The notes under the pieces: model-generated
Seen by the model: only the letters and a program-made list of their open reading frames with translations
The model's database searches: none
What the model was told of the DNA's origin: nothing
Shown here: in pieces, positions 8,912 through 17,922 of the stretch
How the letters are laid out: each line of letters begins with the position of its first letter
Position numbering within the stretch: the first letter of the stretch is position 1
Made by a program: the position numbers and the translations under genes
NCBI GenBank assembly: GCA_024742475.1
Contig: JANSYI010000005.1
Location: forward strand, 124,001-188,000
Direction of reading: 5' to 3'
From: a bacterium
GTDB lineage: Bacteria > Myxococcota_A > Polyangia > Nannocystales > Nannocystaceae
Length of the DNA stretch: 64,000 bases

Positions 8912-9489
8912 TCCTCGAAGAAGACGCCGTCGATGAAGAACTCCTGACCACCGACACCGAACTTGTCCATGACCACGCCGGCCGGGCAGTCGATGTCCAC
9001 TTCACCACGCACGCCGCCGGAGCCCGGGATCGGCACCTCGGTCACGCTGATGTCGCAGCCGCCGACGACATCCCCGTCGACATCGGACGGACGGTTGGTG
9101 TTTCGTAGGTCGCCATTGACGCCCAGGTTCACGTTGCCGCCGAAGTAGGCGTACTTGTACGTGGCGTAGACGGCCGGAGTGTCCGGGATCACCCGCAGGT
9201 TGATGTTGTTGAGGTTCAACTCGTTCGCAAAGCCGCCAGCCTTGGCGGACAAGGTGACCGTCGCAACGCCCGTCGCGGTCCACGTACCGTCGAACCACTG
9301 GAACTGCTTGAACTCCACGGTCGAACCGCTGGGCGTCAGCGAGTCACCCACGTGATAGGTGGACCCAGCCGTGGCGTTCGTGAAGGGATAGAAGTACGAA
9401 GCGGCGGTCGCAGAGCCGGCAAGCAAGAGTGCAGTCGCGGCGGCGGCGAGAGGAGCAACGTTGCGAAGCGGTCGTGAAATGGGACTCAT
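8908..9489 (-). CDS. Secreted beta-rich protein of unknown function
   Basis: 193 residues. The start is the ATG at 9489, preceded by an excellent Shine-Dalgarno (GAAGGAG, 8-9 bases upstream). A classic type I signal peptide ends near GSATA-A. The mature part is Gly/Asn/Thr-rich and beta-patterned (WTATGVATVTLSAKAGG, YKYAYFGGNVNLGVNG), with few charged helices and two Cys. It is divergent from the sigma-factor gene at 9658 with a 168-base shared upstream region. I do not recognise the family; a structural or matrix protein is possible. Confidence 0.75.
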   Translation of the reverse strand: MSPISRPLRNVAPLAAAATALLLAGSATAASYFYPFTNATAGSTYHVGDSLTPSGSTVEFKQFQWFDGTWTATGVATVTLSAKAGGFANELNLNNINLRVIPDTPAVYATYKYAYFGGNVNLGVNGDLRNTNRPSDVDGDVVGGCDISVTEVPIPGSGGVRGEVDIDCPAGVVMDKFGVGGQEFFIDGVFFED

Positions 9490-9657
9490 GCTGGCTCCTT
9501 CACAACCAAGGCGGACGCGATGACGACGGATCCAGAAAAAGTCTGAGACGTCCTGGCATCCGCAGCGACAAACTGTCTCGGCGGGTGTCATCCTCGACAG
9601 CCCGAGCACGAAAGAGAGTTGTGCACCGCGTACGCAACAGCCTGCTACGCTCCGGGC

Positions 9658-10296
9658 GTGTCCGAGCTGGACGACGTCGAGCTGGTGCGGCTCGCCCTGG
9701 GAGGGGACGCGGCGGCACGTCGCGAACTTGCACGCCGGCTGATGCACGCTGTTGCGCGCGAGGTTTCCTTTGCCGTGGCTCGCCTGTCGAAGAGCGAGGG
9801 TCGCGACCCAAAGCAGGAGGTTCGCGATCTCGTGCACGAGGTTCTTCTCGGCCTGTTCGAGGACGACGGCAAGGCACTTCGCCGCTGGGATCCGGACCGC
9901 GGGCGCAGCCTCGAGAGCTTCGTTCAGCTCATCGCGCGCCGCCGAGTGCCGCGAATGCTCAGCGGTGGCCGCGGAAACCCATGGGCCGACGCCCCGATCG
10001 ATCCGACCGTCATCGAGACGGCCGACGATGCCGACCTTGCGCAACGGCTCGAGCAACGCGATCAGCTCGACCAGGTGCTCGGCGCGGTCTACTCGCGAAT
10101 GAACGAGCGCGACCACGAGCTCTTCGACTTGGTGTTCATCAAAGAGCTCGCCTCCGAGACAGTCGCCGAACAGATGGAGATGACGCGTGGCGCGGTCAAC
10201 GCTTGGGCCTATAGAGTGCGCAAGCTCGCTCGCACCGTCGCCATCGCGGCTGACGGGCAATCAGACCGCACGAAAGGCACTGCACGGCATGGGTGA
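9658..10296 (+). CDS. ECF-type RNA polymerase sigma factor
   Basis: 212 residues from the GTG at 9658; an upstream in-frame codon at 9619 adds an unlikely peptide. Region 2-like helices (RDLVHEVLLGLFEDDGKALRRWDP, SLESFVQLIARRRVPRML) and a region 4 helix-turn-helix (LASETVAEQMEMTRGAVNAWAYRVRKLAR) are visible. It directs RNA polymerase to a specific promoter set. It overlaps the next gene by 8 bases and, with the CHAT gene, forms a three-gene operon. A TACGCT hexamer (9646-9651) lies six bases before the start, suggesting a leaderless transcript. Confidence 0.85.
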   Translation: MSELDDVELVRLALGGDAAARRELARRLMHAVAREVSFAVARLSKSEGRDPKQEVRDLVHEVLLGLFEDDGKALRRWDPDRGRSLESFVQLIARRRVPRMLSGGRGNPWADAPIDPTVIETADDADLAQRLEQRDQLDQVLGAVYSRMNERDHELFDLVFIKELASETVAEQMEMTRGAVNAWAYRVRKLARTVAIAADGQSDRTKGTARHG

Positions 10297-10975
10297 CGAA
10301 CTCCTCGAGGCACTGGCGAAGCGGCAGCGAGAGCTCGACCAGGCCGAGCCCGCTCTTGCAGGCGCGGTCGAGGGCGACGCAGGCGAAGCCTTGCTCGACG
10401 GGCTCTTCGCCGAGCTCGACGCCCAGCCCGAAACAAAGCCCAAGAAATCCAAGCCAGATCCCGAGAAGGTGGTGGAGCTTCCGAAGCGTCGCTCACCCGT
10501 GTGGGCCGCCGCCGCAGCGCTCGTCCTCGCAGCCGCACTTCTGCTTTGGTTTGCCCGGCCTACACCCCCACCCGCGTTACCCGAGTACCGCGCGCTCTCG
10601 GTCTCCGGAGGTGCGGCTGCGGTGCGCGGCGAGCATGATGGGGTCGCCAGCGAGCTGCAGCTTCACAGCCAACGCGACACGGTAAGGCTGGAGTTCGCAG
10701 CAGCCAAGCCGGTGAACCAGGCTGTCCGGGTGTCGCTACTCGCGCGCCGGCCGAGCGGCGCTGCGGTCTTCGCTCCACTCGATGACCTCCATGTGTCCGA
10801 CTCCGGTTCGTTTCGGATCAGAGGTCCCCTCGAGCGCTTCATCCGGCTCTCCGAGGGCCAGTGGACACTCGAGGTCATCGTCGCACCGGAAAGCCACGCT
10901 CCCGAATCGGCCGATGAGGCGGCCAGTGGCGACTGGCAGCGCGTCCCGATCGAGGTCATCATCGCCGCGCCTTGA
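10289..10975 (+). CDS. Single-pass membrane protein, candidate sigma regulator
   Basis: 228 residues. The N-terminal 65 residues are hydrophilic, helical and Lys/Glu-rich. One transmembrane helix follows (VWAAAAALVLAAALLLWFA, about 72-90), and then a beta-patterned extracytoplasmic domain of about 135 residues. The start codon lies inside the sigma-factor gene, and the stop overlaps the start of the CHAT gene, so all three are translationally coupled. Position and topology fit an anti-sigma factor, but the HxxxCxxC zinc anti-sigma motif is absent. The role is therefore inference from context. Confidence 0.65.
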   Translation: MGDELLEALAKRQRELDQAEPALAGAVEGDAGEALLDGLFAELDAQPETKPKKSKPDPEKVVELPKRRSPVWAAAAALVLAAALLLWFARPTPPPALPEYRALSVSGGAAAVRGEHDGVASELQLHSQRDTVRLEFAAAKPVNQAVRVSLLARRPSGAAVFAPLDDLHVSDSGSFRIRGPLERFIRLSEGQWTLEVIVAPESHAPESADEAASGDWQRVPIEVIIAAP

Positions 10976-13548
10976 GAGTGTGGCGAGCGAGTTTGTGGTT
11001 CGGCTTGCTGCTCGGCTGTGCCGACGAGGCTCCGGAGCGAGCGGCCAGACCGACTCCGGAGTCGATCGTCGGCGGTTGCGTCGACGTGATCGATGGCAAG
11101 TGCATCCTCGAACGTCCTACCTCGATCACCGTTTGGCTCGACACGCCCGGCTCGACGCCCCTGCGGGTCCGCGCTGATGGAGTCAGCGTCGCGGCGGTTG
11201 GTCGTGAAGTTCAAGGGGGTACGCGACTGCACGTCGACGTGCCCGACGACGCCAGGCGAATCGAGGTCGATAGCGCAGCGCACCGTTGGGATCCAAGGGT
11301 CGTGGTCGAAGTCGAATGGAGACCCCCTCCCGACACGGATGACCTCGACCGCGAAGCGCTACGGTCGTTGGCCGACCACAGCTCGGGGTGGGAGAAGCTG
11401 CGGGCGCTCGACCTCCTCCGGAGGGGCCTCGGTGCGACGGGCGAAGCATCGTCGATCGCACGACAGGCACTTGGCGTTGCCCGCGAGCTCGGCGCGACCA
11501 AGCACCAGGCGCTGATCCTCAGCCAGCTGACTCATGCTCAGATCGAGTACCAGCACGACCTCGAAGGGGCGCGAGCGACACTCCGCGAGCTGGAGTCTCT
11601 CGCGAGTTCGAGCGCGTTCGCGAGGGCCCGGTTTGCATACTACGACGCGCTGCACGCCCGCCGGTCGGGCTACCTCGGCACAGCCTTGAACGGCTTCACC
11701 AACGCGCACCGCGAGGCAGAGCGTGTCAACTTCGGGATCCCGGATGTCGTCGAGCTCTTGTCCAACACCCTCGCCGAGCTCGGACGCGTCGACGAAGCAC
11801 TTCCCCTGCTTCGCGCGCAAGAGGAGCGATTGTGGCAGAGCGAGGGTCGCTGCCAAGACTGGGTGGGTGCCGCGAACAACCTCGCGTGGGGGCAGATCGT
11901 GCTTGGCGCGTCGGGTCACGAGCACGACGATCCGCGCCCGCTGGTCCGCGCAGCATTGCAGAAGTTGAAGGCATGCCCCGACCACTGGGTCGAAGCGGCG
12001 CTTCGACTAGACCTCGCCCTCGCGGAGCAGGAATACGGCAATCCGTTGGAAGCGCAGCGGGCCTTGTCCCTCGCCGACTCCGTCCCCAGCAGCCTGCAAG
12101 GGTGGCTCGACGTCGCGCGTGTCTCGATCGCTCTGCAGCGCGGCGACGACGATTCACTTCCGTCTCCGCTCCGGCAGCCGCAACCCACCGACGACTTCGA
12201 GCTCGCGTGGAACCAACACGTTCAGCATGGCGACTTGCTGGCGAGATGGGGTTTCTACAAGCTCGCAGCGGAGTCCTACGCCTTCGCAGAAGAGCAGCTG
12301 AACGCGACCTTCGAGAACGTAGGTGCGGACGGAGGGGGAGAGCTGTACGTCGCAGGGAGATCTGCCAGTCTCGAAGGATTGGTCGACGCTTCGCTCGAGC
12401 TCGGCGATGTCCGGCGCGCCGCGTGTGCCATTCGACTCGCCCGAGCACGAGAGTTCGCCCGATTGGACCGTATTGCGCGGCTTGGCGTCGCCACGAGCGC
12501 GGAGCGAAGCGCCTGGGAAAGTGAGCTGTCCGCGGTCGGAGCAGCGCAGCTGGAGGCCTCGACAGATCGCTCCAATCTGTGGAAGCTGTCCGCCGAGGAG
12601 CGAACGTCCGAAGAGCGAGCACTCGACGAACGCGACCGCGAGCATCGGGAGCGCCTCGATCGAGCGGTCCGTCGCCTCGGTCTCTCGCCTCGCCCGCGTA
12701 CGTGCTCGGACCTCCGCACCCCGACCGCGGGTGAAGTCCTGGTGATCTCGTTTCGGGACCGCGTGTTCGCAATGACCATCTCGCACGCCGAGGTCGCCGA
12801 CCGAGCGGATCTGTCCAGCCTGGCGCCCCTTGCGGACGCATCGAAGCTCACGATCATCGACGCGATGAGTGAAGATGACGAGCCGCTTCATCTCGCCCCT
12901 TGGCGAGGCAGCAAGAGCCTGATGGACCTCGCTCCAACGAGCTACAGCCTCGACCTTCCCCCCAGAGACGCGCCCGCTCGCCTGGAGCGGATCGCCCTCG
13001 TCCTCGCCGATCCCCAGAGCGACCTGCCCCACGCGCGTGTCGAAGCCAGTGATGTTGCAAGCACGTTGACGCGCGCAGGATGGTCGGTCACCGAACTTCA
13101 CGGAGACGCAGTCACGCGGACAGCTGTCGTTGAGCGACTCGGCTCAGCATCGCTCCTGCACTACTCCGGACACGGCCTCCTTCGGGGCCGGGCGGGCTGG
13201 GATTCGGCGTTGATGCTCGCCAACGACGACCCCCTCGGCATTCACGACATCTTCGCGTTGCCGAGAGCGCCGGTTGGCGTCGTGCTGACTGGATGTGACA
13301 CGGCCGGCACCAGTCCGCAGATCGTCGGGGGTGGGATGAACATCGCTCGAGCCTTCGTACTGGCCGGAAGCCAATGGGTCATTGCCGCCGACTCCGAAGT
13401 CCCAGACGAGACGGCCGCTCGGATGGGGAGAGCGGTCCACCGAGCGACAGGTGATAGCGGGCCAGCTCGACTGCGCGCTGCACTTCAGCAGCTCCGGGCG
13501 GAGTCCCCGGAGCTCGAGTGGGGGCAGTTCAGAGCCGTCACACCGTGA
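10972..13548 (+). CDS. CHAT-domain (caspase-like) protease with TPR region, putative lipoprotein
   Basis: About 858 residues; initiation is at the TTG at 10972 (TTGA overlap with the upstream stop) or the GTG at 10978. A very short hydrophobic start ends in LLLGC, a possible lipobox. Residues about 110-500 are tetratricopeptide-like helical repeats. The C-terminal 220 residues form a CHAT domain with the predicted catalytic dyad H734 (LHYSGHGLL) and C775 (VVLTGCDTAGTS), followed by the conserved ARAFVLAGSQWVIAA. CHAT proteins are caspase/separase-like Cys proteases often found in bacterial signalling and cell-death systems. Coupling with an ECF sigma factor and a membrane protein suggests proteolytic control of sigma activity. 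If the lipobox is functional the protease faces outside the cytoplasm, which is unusual for CHAT. Confidence 0.85.
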   Translation: MRVWRASLWFGLLLGCADEAPERAARPTPESIVGGCVDVIDGKCILERPTSITVWLDTPGSTPLRVRADGVSVAAVGREVQGGTRLHVDVPDDARRIEVDSAAHRWDPRVVVEVEWRPPPDTDDLDREALRSLADHSSGWEKLRALDLLRRGLGATGEASSIARQALGVARELGATKHQALILSQLTHAQIEYQHDLEGARATLRELESLASSSAFARARFAYYDALHARRSGYLGTALNGFTNAHREAERVNFGIPDVVELLSNTLAELGRVDEALPLLRAQEERLWQSEGRCQDWVGAANNLAWGQIVLGASGHEHDDPRPLVRAALQKLKACPDHWVEAALRLDLALAEQEYGNPLEAQRALSLADSVPSSLQGWLDVARVSIALQRGDDDSLPSPLRQPQPTDDFELAWNQHVQHGDLLARWGFYKLAAESYAFAEEQLNATFENVGADGGGELYVAGRSASLEGLVDASLELGDVRRAACAIRLARAREFARLDRIARLGVATSAERSAWESELSAVGAAQLEASTDRSNLWKLSAEERTSEERALDERDREHRERLDRAVRRLGLSPRPRTCSDLRTPTAGEVLVISFRDRVFAMTISHAEVADRADLSSLAPLADASKLTIIDAMSEDDEPLHLAPWRGSKSLMDLAPTSYSLDLPPRDAPARLERIALVLADPQSDLPHARVEASDVASTLTRAGWSVTELHGDAVTRTAVVERLGSASLLHYSGHGLLRGRAGWDSALMLANDDPLGIHDIFALPRAPVGVVLTGCDTAGTSPQIVGGGMNIARAFVLAGSQWVIAADSEVPDETAARMGRAVHRATGDSGPARLRAALQQLRAESPELEWGQFRAVTP

Positions 13549-13554
13549 GGGGCT

Positions 13555-15516
13555 CTACTCGACTCGCACGATCATTGCGTCACGAGTCGAGACATACTCC
13601 CCTGTCGACGGCTCCTCGAAATCGAGCAAGATGAAGGCCCGAAGCGGCGTCAGTCCATCGAGCGGCACCGACACGTCATAGTCGGCCGCAGCGGTACGTG
13701 TCGGCTCGACCGCGCTCTGCGCCAGGTCTTTTTCGGTCACACCAAAAAAGTGGGTTTCGCCGAGGTCGTCGATGACCTCGAGTTTCGCCGCGAGGACGTC
13801 GTAACCCTCGAAGTCCTCGCCAACCGTCAAGAGCGCACTCGCCTGATTCGATGTCGAATCTGCCGTGAGGACGCAGTCAGGACAGCCCGCGCGCGTCGGT
13901 TGAGGCGACGTCAGCCAGCGCCACGGATCGGGTTCAGCCGCCTCGCACTCGGCTGCCGAACCCGACAGTGCCTGAAATGTGTAGGGGTTCCCGCAGGAGT
14001 CGAAGCACCAGTGGAGCGTGCCCATCGTCGGCGTGTCGGTCACCGTGACTGCGGACTCTGCACCTGCAACCAAGTCACTCAGCGAGACAGTCGGCGTCGA
14101 CTGACATGGAAGGTTGGCCGCTGGGACGGCATGGTTGAAAGCGGCGCACGCATCGACGCGCCGGACGGGGCCTCCGGCTCCAAAGTCCGAAGCGACGCCC
14201 GAGACGACCGACCCGGAGTTGTAGAGCGCGTTCATCACCTCCGACGGCGACAGCTCGGGTCGGTAGGACCACACGAGACTCGCCGTCGCGCTGGTGACAG
14301 CCGCGGCAATCGAGGTCCCCGTTCGCACGGCGGGCAGTTGGAGACCCTGCCGCGTCGAGGCCGTGGTGTGACTCGCAGCTGCCGCCAGGCGCGGCATCCC
14401 CAGCCCACGGGAGTTGGCCATCGGGGTGTTGGGGCCAAAAAGCCCTCCCACGGCGTGGACGAGCCGTGAACCCGCGACAGGGTCCACGAATGGGTTTGCA
14501 ATCCCCAGGTCGGTACACTCGCCCGCCGCCGGAGCCGCGATGCCCTCCCACCGGGCGGGCGCCATCGCTTCCCCGGTGCAAGAGATACCGCTCTGGTTCC
14601 CCGCCGCGGCGACGATGAGCGCTCCTCGGCAACGTGCGACACGAATGACGTCGTAGACGGCACGAGCCGCGGGGTCCATATCTCCCAAGTTCATGCCTCC
14701 GAACTCCTCCGCCTCCCAGGCGACACTGAGGTTGATGACGAGGTGGTCGGAGCCCGACGCCTGGTCTGCGACGAGTGCAGCGAAGATGCCGCGGGCAAGA
14801 TCCGACTGACGACCCACCTGGCCACCGTCGGTCAGGTCGAGTCCGTCCGCGGTCCGCGGGAGACCGAGGTACGTCCGCACCTTGGCGTTGCACCCGCCGC
14901 TCGGACACAGGAACGACTCGATCACGCTCGCCACCACGGGCCCGTGCGTCGAGTTGGGCTCCGGTGGGGCGACAGGGTGTTGAGGGTATGTGTCGACCAC
15001 CGCCGTGTGAATCGGCGCCGGAGTCAACAGCTGTACCGCCGCCTGTGCCTGGTCGGCAGTGATGTGACCCGACATCCAGTCGAAGAAGGCGTGAAGGTCG
15101 GGACCGATCGCATCGGTGATCGCCGTGTTCTGTGGCTCGACCGCCTGGCAATCGACACCGAGCTCGAAGGGGGTCCCGTGCCGCGTGGTGATGGCGTGCT
15201 CGAGATCCTCCACGTCCGCAGCTGTCGCCGATCCGTCGAACGAGTAGGCGCAGTAGCGGCGGAGCCCCGAAGGAACCGCGCTCCCCTGAAACACGGCTTC
15301 TCCGCTCCACGACGGGCCGACGGGGGCTGTACAGGCGACGGGGTCGTCGAAGAGGGCGACCTGCGCGGAGACGTCGCAGACGGTGTCGAGGGGGTCTGCG
15401 GCTCGCTCCGCTGTGTTCTCTAGTTCGAACGGTCGGTCGACGGACGCCGTTTCAACGGCACAGGCAAGCGTCGAAGTGAGCAGGATCAAGGCGGGATAGG
15501 CGTAAGGGGAATGCAT
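13555..15516 (-). CDS. Subtilisin-like (S8) serine protease, secreted
   Basis: 653 residues from the ATG at 15516. The N-terminus is a secretion signal ending near LTSTLAC-A, a weak lipobox. The catalytic triad is readable though divergent: Asp in AVVDTYPQHP, His in NSTHGPVVASVI, the oxyanion Asn in VAAAGNQSG, and Ser in RTGTSIAAAV. About a dozen Cys suggest disulfides. The last 180 residues form a beta-rich domain. It is convergent with the CHAT gene (6-base gap). The first 100 residues may be a propeptide. A secreted peptidase, possibly predatory, is likely; the substrate is unknown. Confidence 0.85.
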   Translation of the reverse strand: MHSPYAYPALILLTSTLACAVETASVDRPFELENTAERAADPLDTVCDVSAQVALFDDPVACTAPVGPSWSGEAVFQGSAVPSGLRRYCAYSFDGSATAADVEDLEHAITTRHGTPFELGVDCQAVEPQNTAITDAIGPDLHAFFDWMSGHITADQAQAAVQLLTPAPIHTAVVDTYPQHPVAPPEPNSTHGPVVASVIESFLCPSGGCNAKVRTYLGLPRTADGLDLTDGGQVGRQSDLARGIFAALVADQASGSDHLVINLSVAWEAEEFGGMNLGDMDPAARAVYDVIRVARCRGALIVAAAGNQSGISCTGEAMAPARWEGIAAPAAGECTDLGIANPFVDPVAGSRLVHAVGGLFGPNTPMANSRGLGMPRLAAAASHTTASTRQGLQLPAVRTGTSIAAAVTSATASLVWSYRPELSPSEVMNALYNSGSVVSGVASDFGAGGPVRRVDACAAFNHAVPAANLPCQSTPTVSLSDLVAGAESAVTVTDTPTMGTLHWCFDSCGNPYTFQALSGSAAECEAAEPDPWRWLTSPQPTRAGCPDCVLTADSTSNQASALLTVGEDFEGYDVLAAKLEVIDDLGETHFFGVTEKDLAQSAVEPTRTAAADYDVSVPLDGLTPLRAFILLDFEEPSTGEYVSTRDAMIVRVE

Positions 15517-15680
15517 GGCAAACTCGCGAATCGATCGCCGGGCATGGTCCTCTGGACGCCTGCCGGCAGACCCTCGTTCGCAACGAGTCGCGCCATGATG
15601 ACGAAGCTCCATCGAGTTCGGGAGAAAAATCCACCGACGAAGAGAACCGACCCCGCGTCGTTCCCGCGCGGACGCGGGTG

Positions 15681-17009
15681 CTAGTCGTCCATGAACGCCA
15701 TCGCGTCATCGAAGAAGAAAGCGGACTTGGGGCCCACGAAGCGGTTGTTCGAGGTGTTCCAACCCGCCCAGACGCCAATCACGAAGCCCTTTTCGCCGCC
15801 GCCGCAGATGTCGTTGTCGCCCTCGGGACAGTAGTACAGCGGGCTACCCGAGTGTCCGGGGGTGCCGTCGATCTTGAAACGCAGCTTCTTGTTGGCGATC
15901 GACGCGATGGGCTCGAACTCCGTGTTGTGGATGAGCTGATGGCCACCTGCGTTCTGACACAGCGGGAAGAACTGAGGAAACGCGAGGTTCTGTACCCGGT
16001 CGAGGTTGTCGAGCGTGCCGTCACCCGCGCTCGAGAGATCCATGTCCTCATAGCCGCTCGACCAACTCGAGCTCAGCTCGATGATCGCCCAGTCGTCTGC
16101 GAAGTCGGTTCCGCCACCCGAGCCGCTCCCACCGGTGTAGCTGTTCGGAAAGTCGATGTCGGCCGCCGTCCGGACTTCTCCGTTGTCGACGCGGCGCACC
16201 GAGATCTGGCTGAGCGGCACGGGATTGTTGTTGTTGTCGCTGACGCAGTGGGCCGCGGTGAGAACTTCACGCGACCGCAAGATCACCCCGCTGCATGCGG
16301 GGGATCCGAAGCTTCGAATCTGAACGGCCGTCTTTTGGCGGGCGGTGAGGTTCGACGGCGCGTAGCGCCCGTCGCTGTTCCAGAAGTGCGCTTCGTTGGG
16401 GTTGAGCCCACCACCCGCAACACAGCTCGAGTGTTGCCAGCTCGTCGGCTGCCACGTCACCTCTGTTCCGGGCTCCAAGTCTTCCTCGACGTGCCGAAGG
16501 GTCGTTGCCTCGGGATGGTCATCCTCGAGCTCCTCCGGAGCCGTAGCAGTCGAACTCATCCAAGCTTCATGGTCGACGTCGACGATCTTCCACCAGCGGC
16601 CCCGATCGTCGAGCCGCCTGTGCTCCAAGAGACGGTCCTCGGGTGTCTGCTCGACCGGCTCGGGCACGACGAACGTCCGCTCGCCGCCCATTTCGGGCTC
16701 GTCGGAGAACTTTGCTTGGCCGTCGTAGGCCCACGTGAGCACGTTCCCACGCAGTTCGATGTCGGGGTCGAACCCCTCGTCCATGGCGTAGGACCAGGTC
16801 CCATCGCCATTATCGACCCGCTTCGGCTCCGGCAGGTCTGCCTCTCGCTCGGCACGCTCGAACTCCTCTCGCGAGAGGATCGGCCGGGCCTCCTCGTCTG
16901 CTTCCTCGAACTGTTCAGGCTCAGGGTCCATAGGCGCGGACGCGTCGTCACAGGCAGAGAGGAGCAGGGCGGCGAAGCCGAGCGCGCAGAAGGGGAATCT
17001 CGTCGTCAT
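15681..17009 (-). CDS. Trypsin-like (S1) serine protease lipoprotein
   Basis: 442 residues. The start at 17009 is supported by a strong Shine-Dalgarno (GAAGGAGG) and a textbook lipobox (LLLSAC). An acidic linker (about 25-150) precedes a chymotrypsin-fold domain with His in LTAAHCV, Asp in DDWAIIEL, and the nucleophile in GTPGHSGSPLYY. The Ser context is G-H-S-G-S rather than G-D-S-G-G, as in V8/DegP-like or other bacterial S1 enzymes. It lies upstream of the subtilase on the same strand but 164 bases away, so co-transcription is uncertain. Probably an outer-membrane or surface protease. Confidence 0.88.
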   Translation of the reverse strand: MTTRFPFCALGFAALLLSACDDASAPMDPEPEQFEEADEEARPILSREEFERAEREADLPEPKRVDNGDGTWSYAMDEGFDPDIELRGNVLTWAYDGQAKFSDEPEMGGERTFVVPEPVEQTPEDRLLEHRRLDDRGRWWKIVDVDHEAWMSSTATAPEELEDDHPEATTLRHVEEDLEPGTEVTWQPTSWQHSSCVAGGGLNPNEAHFWNSDGRYAPSNLTARQKTAVQIRSFGSPACSGVILRSREVLTAAHCVSDNNNNPVPLSQISVRRVDNGEVRTAADIDFPNSYTGGSGSGGGTDFADDWAIIELSSSWSSGYEDMDLSSAGDGTLDNLDRVQNLAFPQFFPLCQNAGGHQLIHNTEFEPIASIANKKLRFKIDGTPGHSGSPLYYCPEGDNDICGGGEKGFVIGVWAGWNTSNNRFVGPKSAFFFDDAMAFMDD

Positions 17010-17112
17010 GCACCCTCCTTCGCTTTGGGAATCGACTCGATGACACCGCCCGTGCACTTATCATCCTCCCCCCACTTGACCCTCACGCGGCGTGAGGCCG
17101 CACGGTTCCTTC

Positions 17113-17868
17113 ATGTCCAAGAAAGCGCTCACCGTTGCGGACGTCGCGAAGCTCAGCGGAGTCACGATCCGCGCGCTGCACCACTACGACGAGATCGGCC
17201 TGCTCAGCCCGACACGCGGCAGCGGCGGGTATAGACGCTACTCCGAAGCGGACGTGCTTCGGCTGCAGCAGATCCTGATCTACCGCGCACTCGGCCTGCC
17301 CCTGCAGCGGATCAAGGCGGTCATGGACGACCCCGACTTCGACGTCGTTGCCGCGCTCCAAGAGCAGCGCACGCAACTCGAGGCCCGCGCGGCCGAGACC
17401 TCGCGCATGCTGGAGTCGCTCGACCGAGCGCTGACCAGACTGCGCGGGAACACGGCGCTCGACCTCTCCGCGCTGTTCGACGGCTTCGATCCTGCGCTCT
17501 ACGAGGAGGAGGCGGAGCAGCGATGGGGCAGCACCGCCGCGTATGCCGAGAGCAAGCGGCGGACGTCTCAGTACACGCGTGAGACTTGGGCCCGGATCAA
17601 CGCGGAGGCCGACGCAATCGGGGAGCGCGTCGCCAAAGCGATCGAGGCCGGGGTGTCGCCGACGTCGGAGGCGGGAAAGGCGCTGGCCGAGGCGAAGCGC
17701 CTGCACGTGGACCGGTACTACTATCCGTGCGGTCGAAGGATGTTTCAGGAGGTGGCGTCCCTCTACACCGACGATCCGAGATTTCGGCAGAATCTCGACA
17801 GGTTCGGAGCGGGAGCGGCCGCATTCTTGCGAAGGGCTGCCGCCGCGAACGCGCGCGATTCGCCCTAG
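17113..17868 (+). CDS. MerR-family regulator with TipAS-like ligand-binding domain
   Basis: 251 residues from the ATG at 17113. The N-terminal MerR helix-turn-helix reads TVADVAKLSGVTIRALHHYDEIGLL, then GYRRYSEADVLRLQQI, followed by a dimerisation coiled coil (about 70-110). The C-terminal half matches the TipAS antibiotic-recognition domain (ETWARINAEADAI, LHVDRYYYPCGRRMFQEVASLYTDDPRF). TipA regulators activate genes on binding thiopeptide-like compounds. The immediate downstream gene is the His/Asp-rich lipoprotein on the same strand, 54 bases away but with its own promoter-like sequence. Confidence 0.9.
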   Translation: MSKKALTVADVAKLSGVTIRALHHYDEIGLLSPTRGSGGYRRYSEADVLRLQQILIYRALGLPLQRIKAVMDDPDFDVVAALQEQRTQLEARAAETSRMLESLDRALTRLRGNTALDLSALFDGFDPALYEEEAEQRWGSTAAYAESKRRTSQYTRETWARINAEADAIGERVAKAIEAGVSPTSEAGKALAEAKRLHVDRYYYPCGRRMFQEVASLYTDDPRFRQNLDRFGAGAAAFLRRAAAANARDSP

Positions 17869-17885
17869 TCGCCCAGCGAAGGCAT

Positions 17886-17915
17886 TTGCAATCAAGTTGC
17901 GCTTCGGACTACCTT
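17886..17915 (+). promoter_or_regulatory. Candidate promoter for the His/Asp-rich lipoprotein
   Basis: TTGCAA (17886-17891), an 18-base spacer, then TACCTT (17910-17915). The ATG follows seven bases later, where the transcript would be expected to start, so this mRNA may be leaderless. Confidence 0.5.
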
Positions 17916-17922
17916 CCGGCGC

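Noticed and set aside
8908..10260. 450-codon minus-strand frame reading through the sigma-factor region
   Set aside because: The real gene begins at 9489 with a strong ribosome site and signal peptide; the upstream part is the shadow of the sigma factor.
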